DNA of 64,000 nt from the NCBI GenBank assembly GCA_014529385.2, contig CM043942.1, positions 60,870,684 through 60,934,683 of the forward strand, given 5' to 3'. The DNA comes from Adiantum capillus-veneris (lineage: Eukaryota; Streptophyta; Polypodiopsida; Polypodiales; Pteridaceae). Shown one piece after another: positions 53,081 through 64,000 of this stretch. Both the position numbers and the translations under genes were made by a program. The first letter of the stretch is position 1, and the number at the start of each line of letters is the position of its first letter. The notes beneath the pieces are model-generated. The model saw only the letters and a list, made by a program, of their open reading frames with translations, did no database searches and had not been told where the DNA came from.

Positions 53081-54672
53081 ATCGTAAGATAAATAGTGAG
53101 ATAGAGTACGGCCTCCACACTTGAATGCAAGCACTATAAAGACAATGCTATGCCTTTCAAGGAAGTCCAATGAATGTCCTAAGAACTTCGAAAAGACAAT
53201 TTCGATGATCTCTAAGTATCAATGCACTAAAAGAAAAGTCCAATACAACGTTGAGATAACACTCATCTTTCACAAATGCATTCATCGATAGAAAATAATT
53301 GTTGTAAATGGTTGACTTAATTGTCTAGGTCTCAAATATGTGTTGATGCTAATTATCAATGCCGCTGCCAAAAGATACATATCTTTTGGAACAAAGACGA
53401 AAGTTATGAGAAGTATGACCTCCATCATCGATGTTCTTGAAAACCAAATTGATAAGCCACAATGAAGCTAAACTTAATGAGCAAACTAGCCCGAAAAATG
53501 GGTGCAAAACCCAAGCACGGCACGCAGGCAATGTGGTTTCAATACCTCTTTCATAGCAGGAGATAATGAACATTCCCAGCCCAATCTTCAACTTCGTCTT
53601 GTCCGAATGTTTTTTCAGGTAGAACTAAGACCCTTGGTAGCCAAATTGTTGTGTGTATGCGTGAATATGCTGGTATGCGCACTCAAACACCACTATACAA
53701 TGCTATTTCGATGAGCATGAGCATATAATGTCCAAAGGCATTTTCTAATGAACTTTCTCCAAGTCAAGGCACAAACACCATACATGCTCTTACTTCTTGA
53801 GTCCCCAATCACTTCCCATTGAGGTTATGGGTATGAAGAGAATTGTGGAGTATATGGTTAAGATGCAACAAAACCCTTCACATCGACCGAGAATTGCATG
53901 GGAAGTAAGTAGTGGTTTGAAAGCTGGGATGCACTACAGTTGCTTATGAATGTGTTAACAAGTACAAAATAAGAGCATGTGTGGGTGATACACAACTGAG
54001 AAGGCATATTAACCTGGCAATAGAGCGATTCCATGGAGTGACTAACTGATCCTCAGTGGCAGAGTCCTCGCCAAAAGTGTCCTGCACGCCACCGCCAACA
54101 GAAACACCCTCCTTTTGCTCAGAGGAGTATTCTTTGTCCAAGACAGAGGAACCCATAATGACAATAAGTCGCTCTTCTCCTTGTGGGTGTAGCTCGATAA
54201 GAGGCTGCTCTCACAACGCTCCAATACAACCCACCTGGTTTCCACAACATGTCGTCTTTTCGTTCTTTTCAGGCGGGCTCTCTCTCTCTTTCTCTCTCTC
54301 TTTGGACTGCGTCTCTTTCTTGTTTGCATGCGCCTTGATGCAAGAGACCCTTAAGTGTCAAAACAAACCACATGCATTGAGGCTCGACTACTACTGCTAA
54401 AATCCAAGATTCTTTCGAATATTTCAATTACGTACTCAGATCTCAATTGGTGCCCTCTGCCCTCACTGTTTCTCCCTCATCACCTCCTGCCATCTCCCCC
54501 CCACGACATATGGGTTGCATATTCAACCCCAACACGAAAGAGAGAGAGAGAGAGGGAGGGAGGGAGAGAGAGTCGCATGTGGCAACAGGGAATTTACGTA
54601 GGTTTCTTTTAATTAGGGATTTAAAATGAATTGGCACACTTGCGATAAAAGACTTTACGTTCTACGAAATAA

Positions 54673-54703
<31 letters not shown>

Positions 54704-54905
54704 AACCACAAATTCCACGTGTGCACCCAATCGGCTCCACTTCGTCGCACTAGTATTTGGCTTTGTGTGCCTACCCGCCTACCCCCACGATGCAATCCTC
54801 AACCTTCGCCTCATCCTTCTACAAGCTCCACTGCTCGTCATGTCGGCTAGCTGGATTTTGTCTCGTTCAACTACGTGCTCTCTCCTAGTCGCCCTCGTCT
54901 TGTTG

Positions 54906-54947
<42 letters not shown>

Positions 54948-55103
54948 GCGGCAGGCCATCGCAGTAAGCTAGGCGTGCTCACGAGGCAACTTTGTGCACC
55001 ACTGCTCATTCCTTTCCACTATAGCAAGCGAGGCAGTACTTGCCTCTACCTGCAGGACTCTAGCAACAAGAAGGAAAAGACTCTCCTACGAACACTACCC
55101 TCA

Positions 55104-55166
<63 letters not shown>

Positions 55167-55440
55167 AATTTGACATCCCCTCTTAGAGAACCATATATTG
55201 ACACTTGACCAAAATATACAAGAAATAAAAGACAACAGACAATAGACAAAGACAAAATTCATTATTTTATGCTGGTACAACCGGTTCTGGTAGGAGAACA
55301 ATTGAGCTTCAGAACCCATGAAAGAATAGACCTATACCTATCACCATCCAACATAAGCAACCAGTTAGAACATGGGCAACGTTGATCGGAAGACAAGTAT
55401 CCAAACAATCTATTCTGCTTGTTATTGTTGTCCCATTACC
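53081..55440. other. unassigned stretch with microsatellites
   Basis: No gene recognised. Contains (GA)n at 54,540-54,570, 54,909-54,943 and 55,137-55,162, a C run at 54,672-54,693 and (TG)n at 55,107-55,136. Confidence 0.6.
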
Positions 55441-55730
55441 CTAAACCCCTTCAGTCTCCTTATATGCATTTCGAGGGAGTTTTTTCTTTGCTTCTCTATC
55501 GGGCATGATCCGTTTTTTAACGGTATTTTCTACAATAGGTTTGTTTGTTAGATTTTCCTCTACCATAGTTTGAACTGGTATAATAGTTGTTTTTTGTTTG
55601 ATGAGGAAGACCGATTTGCATCCTTCTGAAAAATCACACATGGCAGAGGAATATGGCTCTCCATTGGATAAGTAATATCTCTTGCGAGTTTTAGGGCTCG
55701 CATTCTCAAAGGATGGTATATCCCCCATAG
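55441..55730 (-). other. open frame of 95 codons, unrecognised
   Basis: MGDIPSFENASPKTRKRYYL and a lysine-rich tail. It sits exactly where Penelope-like copy A departs from copies B and C, so it could be a fusion or an unrelated neighbour. No domain recognised. Confidence 0.3.
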
Positions 55731-55739
55731 TTTGGCTTC

Positions 55740-56470
55740 CAATAGTGGGACAGTTAGAGCTTTTCTCAAGCCCGACAACAAACCATTTATCATAGATTTT
55801 TTGAAAATCAAAAGTTAGTTAAGAAGTAATCCAAGAATCATCAGATGATAATCATTTACTAGGTAGTTGTGAAATTTTATGAAGGAAGCATTCCTTCACA
55901 ACTTCCCTTAAGTCCGGTAGGACTATATCTCCAGTCGGAGAGCACTGACAAGGTCAGTGAGACAGCTTAGTATAGCTAATAGAGCAAGGTACAGGTTTTT
56001 GGAAAAGTTAGGTATATGATTGAGCCCTTCGGCCAAAATTCTACGTATTTTAGTATTTTCAATAATGCTGAGATCACAAGTGCAAACATGGTAACCAGAA
56101 GCCTCAAAATTTTTGCAAAAAGCGGTAAACTGAAAACATGTACAATAAGGAATAGAATCCTGCCGAAAAAATCATTATTATAGATCAACCTCTTTATGGG
56201 ATGATGATATTTCCATCCTATAAGTATATTGTCGAGTAATTTGTGATTACCAAAAAATAGATCAAAGCACTCACAAAAAAGATTTTTTGGTTGAATCCAA
56301 TCGAGGAGTACATTGTGAAAGAGACCGTGTATGTAGATGAAACCATTATCCAGTTCCACTTTGTTGAGAGTTCTTCTTCCGCAACAGCTTGTAGTAACCT
56401 GCAATATAACCAAGGTTTAAAATTCAGGGAAGTTCCTGATGGGGGGAGACCTGCCTCTTCCTCTTGTAAA
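55740..56470 (-). mobile_element. Penelope-like element copy A (N-terminal part of the RT region)
   Basis: Minus-strand pieces read GFIYIHGLFHNVLLDWIQPK, FDLFFGNHKLLDNILIGWKY, YHVCTCDLSIIENTKIRRIL and FDFQKI-DKWFVVGLEKSSN in several frames. The last two resemble the conserved block that precedes the reverse transcriptase in Penelope-like proteins (a TGDL-type strand). It matches 61,800-62,480 and 63,300-63,980. Confidence 0.55.
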
Positions 56471-56471
56471 G

Positions 56472-57161
56472 CTACGAACTCTTCCTTCGGTTAGAAGATG
56501 AACTAGGTGTTAGGAAGGAAGTGAAGGAGTTGGGTGTGATCAAAGAGTTAGCCCTTTTGAGAGCAGTGGAGTCATCCTCATCAATACAAGGTTTAAGTAG
56601 ACTAGTGATGACCTTAACACCTTTAAGGTTAGCATAAGTAGTTAAGTAGATGCCAGGTTCATGAGATTTCAACTCCTTCAAGATATCAAGCATTAGTCCA
56701 CGGAAGATGTTGAAGGCAATCTGTGCAATTACAATTTGCTTAGCTTGGCCACCTAACCAAGAGCAAATGAGGGAGAGATGAAAATCCACAGGTTTTTTCG
56801 GGAAAAGTAAGTCTAGATGGTTAAGAATAAACCAAATGGTATGATGGAACCACATGATGCTGGATTCACAGGAGGTTTTAGGGTCAAGAAATCTGCAGGC
56901 ACATTTTACATAAGCACAAAAGACATTCCAAATGGATTCCGTGTAAAAATCAGGGTTACTCTCAGCAAATTCCATGTTTCCTTTGGTACGGATGTACAGG
57001 ACTGTATTAGAGGGGCACTTGGAGTGGTCAATGAGATTGAGATTGAAGGGTTCTTTGATGAGCTCACCTTTGTCCAAAAATTGCCTTCCTTTAAGGATCT
57101 TGAGTCTGCAATCTTCCACAGTAGAGGCAGGGAGGTTCGCATAGATAAACCGAGGTTTCAC
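56472..57161 (-). CDS. unrecognised open frame (229 aa)
   Basis: A long frame on the same strand and just upstream of Penelope-like copy A. It starts MKPRFIYANLPASTVEDCRL, includes WFHHTIWFILNHLDLLFPKK and LICSWLGGQAKQIVIAQIAF, and ends in a Ser-rich tail. I do not recognise a family. It overlaps the frame 57,765-57,091 by 71 bp, and the two read like halves of one protein separated by a frameshift. It may be the element's own N-terminal region. Confidence 0.4.
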   Translation of the reverse strand: MKPRFIYANLPASTVEDCRLKILKGRQFLDKGELIKEPFNLNLIDHSKCPSNTVLYIRTKGNMEFAESNPDFYTESIWNVFCAYVKCACRFLDPKTSCESSIMWFHHTIWFILNHLDLLFPKKPVDFHLSLICSWLGGQAKQIVIAQIAFNIFRGLMLDILKELKSHEPGIYLTTYANLKGVKVITSLLKPCIDEDDSTALKRANSLITPNSFTSFLTPSSSSNRRKSS

Positions 57162-57765
57162 TCAAAATAGGTGCTAAGAAAGCTTTGTTGGGAAGGACCC
57201 AAAGCTGATGGTCAACCCCGAGGGATTCAATTTCAATTTGTCTCACGGGCAAGACGGACAAAACTTCGGAAATTTTAGGCACCATCTCCAGGAGGTTTGA
57301 GTCATTGAGGGAGCAAAGATTACTTTGAAATTCCTTAACTGCTTCAAGGATTGCACTATCTCGACAGAAGATTCCACTAGTTTGTGGAATAGATGGAGTA
57401 GCCGGTGCACAAACAAAAGAGGGATTGAACCCACATAACTTCCTAAGAAAGTTAGACAAATCAGCACCAGAGGAGGAAAAAAGAGCAAGCTCTTGCTGAT
57501 ATTGTGAGGATAATAGAGGAAGCTGGGCAATGTAATGGGAGTCTTTATCCAAAGTTGCCAAAATCTTGACCCAATCATTAAAAGACAGCATATGTAAGAA
57601 ATATAATTTCTTGTCAGAAGTAATAGCCGAATCATAAATTAGTTGAGAAGCATCCAAGCTGCTACATTTGAGAACAAGAGAAGTGGCCACTGAGAGGGGC
57701 TCCGAGGACAATTCCAATCTTTGTGACAGAGCAAGAGTCTTCAAAAAAAGTGAGGTGAGGTTCAC
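57091..57765 (-). CDS. unrecognised open frame (224 aa)
   Basis: MNLTSLFLKTLALSQRLELS, then YFLHMLSFNDWVKILATLDK, QYQQELALFSSSGADLSNFL and ISEVLSVLPVRQIEIESLGV. No known domain. Amino-acid composition is protein-like, not low complexity. Probably the upstream half of the same coding sequence as 56,472-57,161. Confidence 0.4.
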   Translation of the reverse strand: MNLTSLFLKTLALSQRLELSSEPLSVATSLVLKCSSLDASQLIYDSAITSDKKLYFLHMLSFNDWVKILATLDKDSHYIAQLPLLSSQYQQELALFSSSGADLSNFLRKLCGFNPSFVCAPATPSIPQTSGIFCRDSAILEAVKEFQSNLCSLNDSNLLEMVPKISEVLSVLPVRQIEIESLGVDHQLWVLPNKAFLAPILSETSVYLCEPPCLYCGRLQTQDP

Positions 57766-60300
57766 TTATACTTACCATAGTAAGTAATACACTTTTTGGC
57801 CTTCCTAGATGGGAAGGGTCTAGTTCTAAAACTGCCAAAGCATTCTTTGGTTTACAGTCCTTAAGGTAAAGCTTAATCTATTCGAGAATCTTTACTTGAT
57901 TCTCGGGGTTGTGATTAGTGCTCATGCGAGTTGTCTTTCTACAGGGTAAGCAGTCCTGAAAAGGGAACAGTGTAAACATAAATAAAGGTAGAAACAATAA
58001 TTGTAACTTTTGGGCCTCCAAACCTTCAACCGGCAAAGTCAAAGACTATAGTAGTCGTGAGCAGGGGACCATAAAAAGAGTCTAAAAAGGACGACCTAAC
58101 ACCAGTCAACCGGTCAAGGGATTACAGACCGTGGGTCAAACTTAGAACTCAATTTCGAAGAAAATTTCGAAAGCCAGCATCTCGGTTTCTCTCGGAAAGA
58201 AAAACCTTATGTATAGGATGTGTGTGTAGCTGTTAAATCTTAGATAATAAGACATAATTGAATTTTTACATTCAAAAGACAGCTGGCAATGGAACAAGGA
58301 ATAGATATGTACAAAAACAACTCAGTATTAGAATCAGTTAAGTACAATGTTTGTAGCAAAGAGATACCCTTTCAGTATGTAGAAAGTAAATATACTTCCC
58401 CAGTCATCACTGAGTGTTCCATCCAGAGTAGCATAGCTTGCAAAAGTAAAAAAACCTTCCAAGATAAGATAGAGTCCTTACCTGCATCTATCCTAACAAG
58501 ACAACAATTCAGTTAGCCTTGGATGTGTTTTACAGGTATTAATGGACCATACAGTTGTTATCCATGTCCATCTTATAAACTTTTTTTATTTTAACAAGCT
58601 TAGTGATGTATGTGTAAAAAGATGTTCTTCTTTTTCCTTTTTCATAACCCAAGTTACTAGCAAAAAACACTATTCTGATTAGAAGGCCACTACCCGTTCT
58701 AATCCAAGTGTCATAGTCCCCTATCCAACTATCCTTGAAACTCAACCGAAGCTAAAAAAAACCTCTATTTATAGTTCAAAAAAATGGTAAGCTAGTTTAT
58801 GTTTGTTTAGGTCAAATAAAGTTTAATGCTCATCATGGCAAATGGAGTCTAAAACATCCTTTAGTATGTATATCTATAACTAGATAAATCTCTCAGCACA
58901 TTAAGTGGCACGGAGCCCTTGAAGTAACCAAATAATTGAAGAGTAGTTCAATACCCATATGCAGCCAGCAGGCCAAGCCTCCCAAAATAAAAACATAAGC
59001 TAGAACAGAGCTAGTATCAACTCTTACACAAGAAGATACCCGGCATCATATCATCCCCATGCCAATCCAAGGGGTACATTCTATGTAGTCAAAAAAACCG
59101 TCCATAGTGTATACTTACCTTTAATTGTTATAGGTTCTTTGGTAAGAAAATGGGGTTTGTTACAAAGCATCAGGTGCAACCAGTCTTGGATTACTTTTTT
59201 ACAGAATTTTATAACAACCCAGCGAATGCGACAGAAGTAATAGACAGCCTAGTTAATCAGTTTGGTACAACAAACGTATGCAACCAGGCCAACCATCCCC
59301 GCACACAATGCGCACGAAGTCAAATCAGTACTCCTTATCACCCAACCGATGGGTTTTACCAAGTTTGCAGTATTACCAAATTTAACAGTGAACCATTAAT
59401 CCATGCTTATCAATCCAATCTCAAACCATACCTGCTTTATGCAATTACCTCATTAAAGCCAGAGAGCCAGTACAACATTGGTTAGCAACCGGGGAAAACA
59501 CCTTGTTACAGCAAGTAAATACTAGGCTTAAGCCAACCAAGCAAACCCAAAATTTTCCTTTTCCAATGGATGCAAGTTCCAAATTATACCGACCAACCTT
59601 AACAACTTTTTCCATGATGAGTAACATAATAAACCTATCATTCATGAGTAATACATACACCCGCTGCGCTCAGTGTGAAAAATGACACTTATCGACAGTT
59701 GTAAAACCCAACAAGAACACAAGCAGTATGCGCCTGAGGTAAAACAACAGCCACCATGCTATTGAAAAGCATTTAATGTTTACCTTATTGTGCAGAAGAA
59801 TGCTTAATGTAAAAAAAATTCAACATAACCAGCAGCGAGGCAACCTAAGGTAGAGAAAAACCTGAGACACCTGAGTAGTGAGCTCCATAGCTCCTTTTGT
59901 GAAGCAGGCAGTACGTCTTCTCAAAAAAGCCAAACAAAACAACACTGGCTAAGTGAGGGGCAGAGATGCGCCCTCACCTGTTTAAATAGTGGAAGGATGA
60001 TGGATTGCCAGTCCTCTGAGCGGGAGTAATAAGTGAGCCAAGCTGCCTTCCCTTGTAAGTGTGTGGTAGCACCAAACAACACGCAGATACCCATGAGTGG
60101 GGAGATCCATAGCCAGAGAGGAGAGGGAGGAGAGGCCGCCTTCACAATGTAATGAAGAAGGAGAATTAAATCACGCTCGGCACGCCAGGGGGATCTATAT
60201 CTTAGTTTAATAATCAAGGGCTAGGCCCCATGGTCTTTACAAGGTAATGGCATATTTTGAGTAGTATTCCTAAAGTGACCGATCAGATTCCGGGTTCGAT
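57766..60300. other. unassigned AT-rich stretch
   Basis: No family recognised. A 111-codon frame at 59,150-59,485 (MGFVTKHQVQPVLDYFFTEF) has a protein-like look but no domain I know. Confidence 0.5.
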
Positions 60301-60309
60301 CAAAGTAGT

Positions 60310-60315
<6 letters not shown>

Positions 60316-60362
<47 letters not shown>
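60316..60362. repeat. poly-G tract (about 47 bp)
   Basis: Uninterrupted G, exact length unreliable in any assembly. Confidence 0.95.
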
Positions 60363-60399
60363 CTTGTTCTTTATAACAACAAGAATACCTATAGTACCA

Positions 60400-60400
<1 letters not shown>

Positions 60401-60438
<38 letters not shown>
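60401..60438. repeat. (TG)n microsatellite
   Basis: About 38 bp of TG repeat before the hairpin sequence. Confidence 0.95.
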
Positions 60439-60440
<2 letters not shown>

Positions 60441-60456
60441 CGCCCTATCCCAGGCG

Positions 60457-60505
60457 CCATACACAATGGGTCGGTAGTAGGCCCATTGTGTATGGGCCTA
60501 CTACC
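60457..60505. other. two overlapping perfect inverted repeats
   Basis: CCATACACAATGGG (60,457-60,470) pairs with CCCATTGTGTATGG (60,482-60,495), loop 11. GGTAGTAGGCCCA (60,473-60,485) pairs with TGGGCCTACTACC (60,493-60,505), loop 7. The hairpins share bases and exclude each other. They lie at the 3' end of Penelope-like copy B. Confidence 0.93.
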
Positions 60506-62527
60506 TAATTAGAGAAATGAGATTCTCTTGTTTAAAGTGTAACCCAGGCGAGTTATGTTGGGTGAGAGCTTGTATAATAGTGTTACAGATCTGATTTCTA
60601 TTAAACCCGTTAAGGCAATACTTTCTGATAAGTAAATAAACCTCCTCCAAGGCAAGAAAAGGGTTAGGGGAAGAATAGAAAATTAAGTGTAGCAGGCAGA
60701 TACAAGAGCTAATAGCAGCCTTGTAAGGCCTATTGCTATTCTTTTTTATGAATTCTATAAGTGGTAGTTTCAGGAGATACCTTTTCCACACAAACCTTAG
60801 GTCATACCCACCATCTTACGGGATATGAAGGGAAATAGAGAGGCTAAGGAATTGGACAAATGTGCAGAAAGCCCCATTGGGTGTGACGGTCTATTGGAGA
60901 GAGGTAGGTTCAGTTTTAAGGGAGTGAGGGTAAATCAGACAAATTTCATTGGGGAAGTCTTTATTGTTGACACTAAGTAAGTCATCCATGTATCTATAAG
61001 TATGTCTGAACTGTGAAAGCTTATTCTTTGTAAGATTCCATGGTCTTGAGACACCACTTGTATTCAAAGAAAGCAAGGTAAATATTATACATAAGTGGAG
61101 AGCATGAGAATCCCATGGGGATGCCTAGGCATTGGTTAAAGCAAAGACCGCTTGAAATTATAGTGCAGTTACTCAGCAGCCAGGAGATGGAGGAGAAAAG
61201 CTTAGCTTCATTAAAGTGTAAGGAGTGTATGGAGTGAGATAAGTGAATTTACCTATGTTTTTTGGAAAGAGAGATGTAAAAAAATTTTCTTCTTTCTAGC
61301 ATTGGAGAAATCCATTTTAATCACCTTGGCAAGAACAGCCTTAAGGCCAAGATCCCCATCAAGGGGAATGTTTTTGTAGCATTGTGTAATGTCAGCAATA
61401 AAAATGTGGAAGATATGCTGAGGGAGGTTAAGCGAGACCTTTGTAGAGTTTTTTGTAAGCCAGAAGGGATTATATTGAACATGTAAGAAGTCCTGGCAGA
61501 TTTTCTGTTTAGTGGCAAAAATAAGCTCAAATTCAGATAGTATAAGGTCAAGGCAAAAAGTAATATCCTTGGTGATATCATTAAAAATACAATTGGAGGC
61601 ATCGGATATCCACCTGAACTTATGCTTATGAATTTTATGAAATAACACCGATAACTTAGTGTTCAGCACAGAGTAGCCTAGAAGCCCTAAGTGTTTAGCA
61701 ATTTATTGGTAACAGTTTGTAGTGTAGATTTAATATAACAAAAATCCTTACCAGATACTCGATTACGAGCGGCCTTCCAAGCCAGGTATTTGCAAACGAC
61801 AGTGGGATAGTTAGAGCTTTTGTCAAGCCCGACACCAAACCATTTATCAGAGATTTTTTGAAAATCAAAAGCTAGCTGAGAAGTAAGCCAACAATCATCA
61901 CATGATAACCATTTACTAGGTAGTTGTGTATTTTATGAAGGAAGCATTCCTTCACAACTTCCCTTAAGTCCGGTAGGACTGTCATCTCCAGTCGGAGAGA
62001 ACTGACAAGGTCAGTGAGACAACTTAGTATAGTTGATAGAGCAAGGTATGGGGTTTTGGAAAAGTTAGGTATATGATTGACCCTTTGGCCAAAATTCTAC
62101 GTATTTTATTCTTTTCAATAATGCTAAGATCACAAGTGCAAACATGGTAACCAAAAGCCTCAAAATTTCTACAAAAAGTGGTAAACTGAAAACATGTACA
62201 ACGAGGAACAGAATCCTGCCGAAAAAAGTCATTATTATAGATCAACCTCTTTATGGGATGATGATATTTCCATCCTATGAGTATATTGTCGAGTAATTTG
62301 TGATTACCAAAGAATAGAGCAAATCACTCACAAAAAGATTTTTTGGTTCAATCCAATCGAGGAGTACATTGTGAAAGAGACAGTGTATGTAAGAAACCAA
62401 TATCCGGATCCACTGTTGAGAGTTCTTCTTCCGCAAGGGCTTGTAGCAACCTGCAATATAACCAAGGTTTAAAATTCAGGGAAGTTCCTGATGAGGGGAG
62501 ACCTGCCTCTTCCTCTTGTAAAGCCAC
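60501..62527 (-). mobile_element. Penelope-like element copy B (most complete)
   Basis: Minus strand, N to C: GFLHTLSLSQCTP region, CTCDLSIIEKN, DFQKISDKWFGVGLDKSSNY, VVCKYLAWKAARNRV, KHKFRWISDASNCIFNDI, IFIADITQCYKNIPLDGDLG, a CLGIPMGF-type strand, catalytic YMDDLLSVNN with NEICLIYPHSL, and KRYLLKLPLIEFIKKNSNRP. These are the fingers, palm and thumb of a reverse transcriptase of the Penelope-like/telomerase-related type. There are many stops and shifts. No GIY-YIG nuclease was recognised at either end. Confidence 0.6.
61253..61669 (-). pseudogene. Penelope-like reverse transcriptase, fingers/palm segment
   Basis: The longest single frame of copy B (138 codons): KIHKHKFRWISDASNCIF, then DITKDITFCLDLIL, NPFWLTKNSTKVSLNLPQHI and FHIFIADITQCYKNIPLDG, where the D of IADI is the first catalytic Asp. 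The frame ends before the GIPMG strand, which continues with the YMDD box (about 60,980) in other frames. Confidence 0.6.
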
Positions 62528-64000
62528 TATAAGATTCCATGGTCTTGAGACACCACTTGTATTCAAAGAAAGCAAGGTAACTATTACACATAAATGGAGA
62601 GCATGTGAATCCCATGGGGATGCCTAGGCATTGGTTAAAGCAAAGACCGCCTGAAACTATAGTACAGTTACTTAGCAGCCAGGAGATGTAGGAGCAAAGC
62701 TTAGCTTCATTAAAGTGTAAGGAGTGTACGTAGTGAGATAAGTGAATCCACATGGGTTTTTTGGAAAGAGAGATGTAAAAAAGTTTCTTCTTTCTAGTAT
62801 TGGAGAAAGCCATTTTAATCACCTTGTCAAGAACAGCCTTAAGGCCAAGATCCCCATCAAGGGGAATGTTTTCGTAGCATTGTGTAATGTTAGCAGTAAA
62901 AATGTGGAAGATATGCTGAGGGAGGTTAAGCGAGACCTCTGTAGAGTTTTTTGTAAGCCAGAAGGGATTATATTGAACATGTAAGAAGTCCTGGCAAATT
63001 TTCTTTTTAGTGGTGCAAATAAGCTCAAACTCAGATAGTATAAGGTCAAGGCAAAAAGTAATATCCTTGGTGATATCAGTAAAAATACAATTGGAGGCAT
63101 CGGATATCCACCTGAACTTGTGCTTATGAATTTTTTAAGTGGGACATAACACCGGTAACTTAGTGTTGAGCACAGAGTAGCCTAGAAGCCCTAAGTGTTA
63201 AGCAATTTTATTGGTAACAGTTTGTAGTGTAGATTTAATATGATAAGATTCCTTACTAGATACTTGATTACGAGCGGCCTTCCAAGCCAGGTATTTTCAA
63301 TTGAGAGTGGGACAGTTAGAGCTTTTGTCAAGCCCGATAACAAACCATTTATTAGAGATTTTTTGAAAATCAAAAGTTAGCTGAGAAGTAAGCCAAGTAT
63401 AACCAGATGATAACCATTTACTAGGTAGTTGTGAAACTTTATGAAGGAAGCATTCCTTCGCAACTTCCCTTAAGTAGCAGTAGGACTGTCATCTCCAGTG
63501 GGAGAGCACTGACAAGGTCACTGAGATGGCTTAGTACAACTGCTAGAGCAAGGTACGGGTTTTTGGGAAAGTTAGGTATATGATTGAACCCTTTGGCCAA
63601 AACTCTACGTATTTTAGTATTTTCAATAATGCTGAGATCACAAGTGCAAACATGGTAACCAGAAGCCTCAAAATTTCTGCAAAAAGTGGTAAACTGAAAA
63701 CATGTACAATAAGGAATAGAATCCTATCGAAAAAAGTCATTATTATAGATTAACCTCTTTATGGGATGATGATATTTCCATCCTATGAGTATATTGTCGA
63801 GTAATTTGTGATTACCAAAAAATAGATCAAAGCAATCACAAAAAATATTTTTTGGTTGAATCCAATCGAGGAGTACACATTGTGAAAGAGACAGTGTATG
63901 TAGATGAAACCATTATCTAGATCCACTTTGTTGAGAGTTCTTCTTCCGCAAGGGCTTGTAGCAACCTGCAATATAACCAAGGTTTAAAATTCAGGGAAGT
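62528..64000 (-). mobile_element. Penelope-like element copy C (head-to-tail, truncated, runs off the window)
   Basis: The + strand at 62,530-64,000 repeats 61,034-62,480 of copy B with small differences. Its 3' part, including YMDD and the thumb, is missing: at about 62,530 the sequence passes straight into the upstream end of copy B. Head-to-tail joined partial copies are typical of Penelope-like elements. Confidence 0.58.

Noticed and set aside
62486-62525. Hammerhead ribozyme core in the Penelope-like copies
   Set aside because: CTGATGAG is present but the required GAAA and the conserved partner strand with cleavage site are not found at the right spacing; the sister copy at 56,441 reads CTGATGGG.

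Overview
This is a repeat-dominated stretch of a eukaryotic nuclear genome, almost certainly a land plant. The evidence is spliced NADP-malic enzyme exons with GT-AG introns, plant-type LTR retrotransposons with tRNA primer sites, telo-box (AAACCCTAA) motifs and long TC/GA microsatellites. A Penelope-like reverse transcriptase family, an APE-type LINE outside the usual seed-plant L1 style and very large TE-filled introns would suit a fern, other non-seed plant or gymnosperm genome, but the lineage is inference. No intact cellular gene, rRNA, tRNA or CRISPR was recognised.

Layout. 1-2,038: LTR-like remnant, a 114-bp tandem repeat and a (TC)39 tract. 2,039-2,826: 3' fragment of LINE copy 1. 2,856-3,091: 31-bp-periodic telo-box array. 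3,169-5,801 plus 24,770-26,132: LINE copy 2, split by a Ty3/gypsy chromovirus (5,802-24,769, minus strand, GGAGG target duplication). The 5' LTR of that chromovirus is itself split by a tandem LTR-internal-LTR-internal-LTR array of a gag-protease-only element (14,042-24,321, exact period 4,562 bp). 26,133-27,417: hAT transposase remnant (BED finger, DUF659-like) abutting the primer site and LTR end of another retrotransposon. 28,684-31,772: non-autonomous LTR element with 1.1-kb LTRs. 32,020-33,473: LINE copy 3.

33,650-48,868 (minus): nine exons of an NADP-dependent malic enzyme. One intron is swollen to 10.8 kb by LINE copy 4 (37,469-41,565), a degenerate gag-protease element, a possible LTR and four head-to-tail LINE 3' stubs separated by GA tracts. 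Two exons carry frameshifts and both protein ends are missing from view, so the gene looks dead or dying unless the assembly is wrong. 50.5-53.1 kb: gag-bearing fragment of another LTR element with a telo-box array upstream. 55.4-64.0 kb (minus): several degenerate head-to-tail copies of a Penelope-like reverse transcriptase element, with two unassigned overlapping open frames (56,472-57,765).

Most notable: the LINE family's 3' ends repeatedly abut (TC)n/(TTTC)n tracts, and in one place successive copies have landed in each other's microsatellite junctions. This suggests a microsatellite-targeted LINE in a plant. Other points are the perfect triple-LTR array, the periodic telo-box array just upstream of the LINE, a short GGCGCC-containing motif shared by five LTR sequences, and the hAT gene starting right beside a retrotransposon primer site.
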